NCBI GenBank assembly: GCA_023247815.1
Contig: JAHFFS010000086.1
Coordinates: 1-6,677 of the forward strand
DNA: 6,677 nt
DNA from: Candidatus Omnitrophota bacterium
GTDB taxonomy: Bacteria > Omnitrophota > Gorgyraeia > Zapsychrales > JANLHA01
Reading direction: 5' to 3'
Of the stretch, positions 5,851-6,677 are shown in pieces (within the stretch, counting starts at the first letter, position 1; every line of letters starts with the position of its first letter). Made by a program: the position numbers and the translations under genes. A model generated the notes under the pieces. The model was not told the origin of the DNA. It saw only the letters and a program-made list of their open reading frames with translations, and searched no databases.

Positions 5851-6345
5851 ATGGCCTCCAGTCAAAATAAAATTGTTTCGTTACCGACGCTAAAGCGCGC
5901 GGTTCGCTCTTTGAAAAAACAGGGAAAGACAATTGCCTTTACCAACGGCTGTTTTGATATTTTACATTTTGGACATGTGAGTTATTTGGAAAAGGCCAAG
6001 AAAGTGGATCGCATTCTGATCGTTGGTTTGAACAGCGACCGTTCGGTTCGCCGGATCAAGGGCAGCAAACGCCCGATCCTTCCGCAAAAGCAGCGGGCCG
6101 GTGTTTTGGCGGCCTTAAGCTGTGTTGATTTTGTTGTTATTTTTTCGCAAGAATCGCCACAGCGGCTCATTCAAGAGGTTCAGCCGGATGTCTTGATCAA
6201 AGGGGCTGATTGGCGAGGAAAAAATGTCGTTGGCAGCGACACGGTCGAATCGACTGGCGGGAAAGTGGAGTTCATCCATTATCTTCCAGGACTCTCGACC
6301 ACAAACGTCATTGAAACAATTTTGAACAAGTGCAGAAAAAGTTAG
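5851..6345 (+). CDS. rfaE2: D-glycero-beta-D-manno-heptose 1-phosphate adenylyltransferase (RfaE domain II)
   Basis: Transfers AMP from ATP to heptose-1-phosphate to give ADP-heptose. 164 residues, the size of stand-alone RfaE2/HldC proteins, and equivalent to the C-terminal half of the bifunctional E. coli HldE; the sugar-kinase half (HldA/RfaE1) is absent here. Cytidylyltransferase-like Rossmann fold: FTNGCFDILHFGH (30-42) holds the nucleotide-binding HxGH at 39-42, followed by GLNSDRSVRRIKG, the KRPI segment, LIKGADWRGKNVVG and a C-terminal TTNVIETI. This matches heptose adenylyltransferases better than glycerol-3-phosphate or ethanolamine-phosphate cytidylyltransferases. The start at 5851 lies nine bases after the gmhA stop. 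No clear Shine-Dalgarno is visible in the AT-rich gap, so translation probably depends on coupling to gmhA. The end overlaps the next gene by 16 bases. ADP and CDP use cannot be told apart with certainty by eye. Confidence 0.93.
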   Translation: MASSQNKIVSLPTLKRAVRSLKKQGKTIAFTNGCFDILHFGHVSYLEKAKKVDRILIVGLNSDRSVRRIKGSKRPILPQKQRAGVLAALSCVDFVVIFSQESPQRLIQEVQPDVLIKGADWRGKNVVGSDTVESTGGKVEFIHYLPGLSTTNVIETILNKCRKS

Positions 6346-6677
6346 ATCAAAAATTATTGCGGATCATAGACGCCAATTTCAATCGTGCCAAAGAAGGCTT
6401 GAGGGTTTGTGAAGACATTTGCCGATTTTGGGAAAATCGGCAAAATTTGACAAGGAAATATAAGTCCTGCCGCCATCGGCTGTCGGATATCGTGACCGAA
6501 ATGGAAATCAATCAGGTGATTCATAGTCGTGATGTTAAAAGAGATGTCGGTAAAGGATCTTTGAACACCGAATTAAGACGCCGGAATGTCGAAGATATTT
6601 TTTATGCCAATTCGCAGCGGGTGAAAGAATCCATCCGGGTTTTGGAAGAATTCAGTAAGCTCTTTAAACCCGCGCTG
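6330..6677 (+). CDS. ThiD2-type thiamine biosynthesis domain, likely fused to thiamine-phosphate synthase; 3' truncated
   Basis: An open frame runs from GTG 6330 to the window end (116 codons, no stop). Its start lies inside the last 16 bases of the adenylyltransferase gene. An in-frame TGA at 6312-6314 limits the gene upstream, and GTG 6330 is the first usable start; a TTG at 6357 would cut into the conserved region. The protein matches the helical ThiD2 domain: RIIDANFNRAKEGLRVCEDI (11-30), CRHRLSDIV (47-55), HSRDVKRDVGKG (65-76), then NVEDIFYANSQRVKESIRVLEEF (86-108). ThiD2 is proposed as an alternative hydroxymethylpyrimidine-phosphate kinase and is usually the N-terminal part of a longer protein ending in ThiE, the enzyme joining the pyrimidine and thiazole halves of thiamine phosphate. 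The ThiE part would lie beyond the window. No obvious ribosome binding site is seen, which fits coupling by overlap. Confidence 0.8.
   Translation, partial: MQKKLDQKLLRIIDANFNRAKEGLRVCEDICRFWENRQNLTRKYKSCRHRLSDIVTEMEINQVIHSRDVKRDVGKGSLNTELRRRNVEDIFYANSQRVKESIRVLEEFSKLFKPAL

Overview
The window holds nine protein-coding genes, all on the + strand and tightly packed. Most adjacent genes overlap or lie less than about 50 bases apart; only two gaps approach 100 bases (602-712 and 1735-1825). The first and last genes run off the window edges. No rRNA, tRNA, CRISPR array, transposase or phage gene is visible, and no gap exceeds 300 bases.

Layout: the C-terminal catalytic domain of an M24 Xaa-Pro aminopeptidase comes first. 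A gap with a plausible sigma-70-type promoter follows, then efp (elongation factor P). efp overlaps accB (biotin carboxyl carrier protein) by four bases. A 91-base gap filled by a long structured palindrome separates accB from accC (biotin carboxylase). Next come an Asp23/Gls24-family protein and an AmaP-like two-TM membrane protein that also carries an Asp23-like domain. A 6-phosphofructokinase with pyrophosphate-type active-site residues follows, then gmhA (sedoheptulose-7-phosphate isomerase), a stand-alone heptose-1-phosphate adenylyltransferase (HldE C-domain type), and the start of a ThiD2-type thiamine biosynthesis protein.

How the genes work together: the pepP-efp-accB-accC-asp23 order resembles the Bacillus subtilis yqhT-efp-accB-accC-yqhY region, so the first half is an old conserved neighbourhood joining translation and the first step of fatty-acid synthesis. 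The two Asp23-domain proteins may form a membrane-linked partner set next to the carboxylase. The second half turns to sugar phosphates: PFK works at the fructose-6-phosphate level, and GmhA draws sedoheptulose-7-phosphate into ADP-heptose for lipopolysaccharide-type glycans.

Organism: ADP-heptose genes suggest a Gram-negative (diderm) envelope, while the Asp23/AmaP pair is better known from Firmicutes. That mix, with a PPi-type PFK and a ThiD2 domain, would fit an uncultured diderm lineage such as Candidatus Omnitrophota or a relative in the PVC/Elusimicrobiota range. This is an inference from gene content, not a phylogenetic result. Nothing here looks like a wholly new defence or mobile system. 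The most unusual items are the accB-accC palindrome, the PFK active site, and the Asp23-AmaP pair beside accBC.
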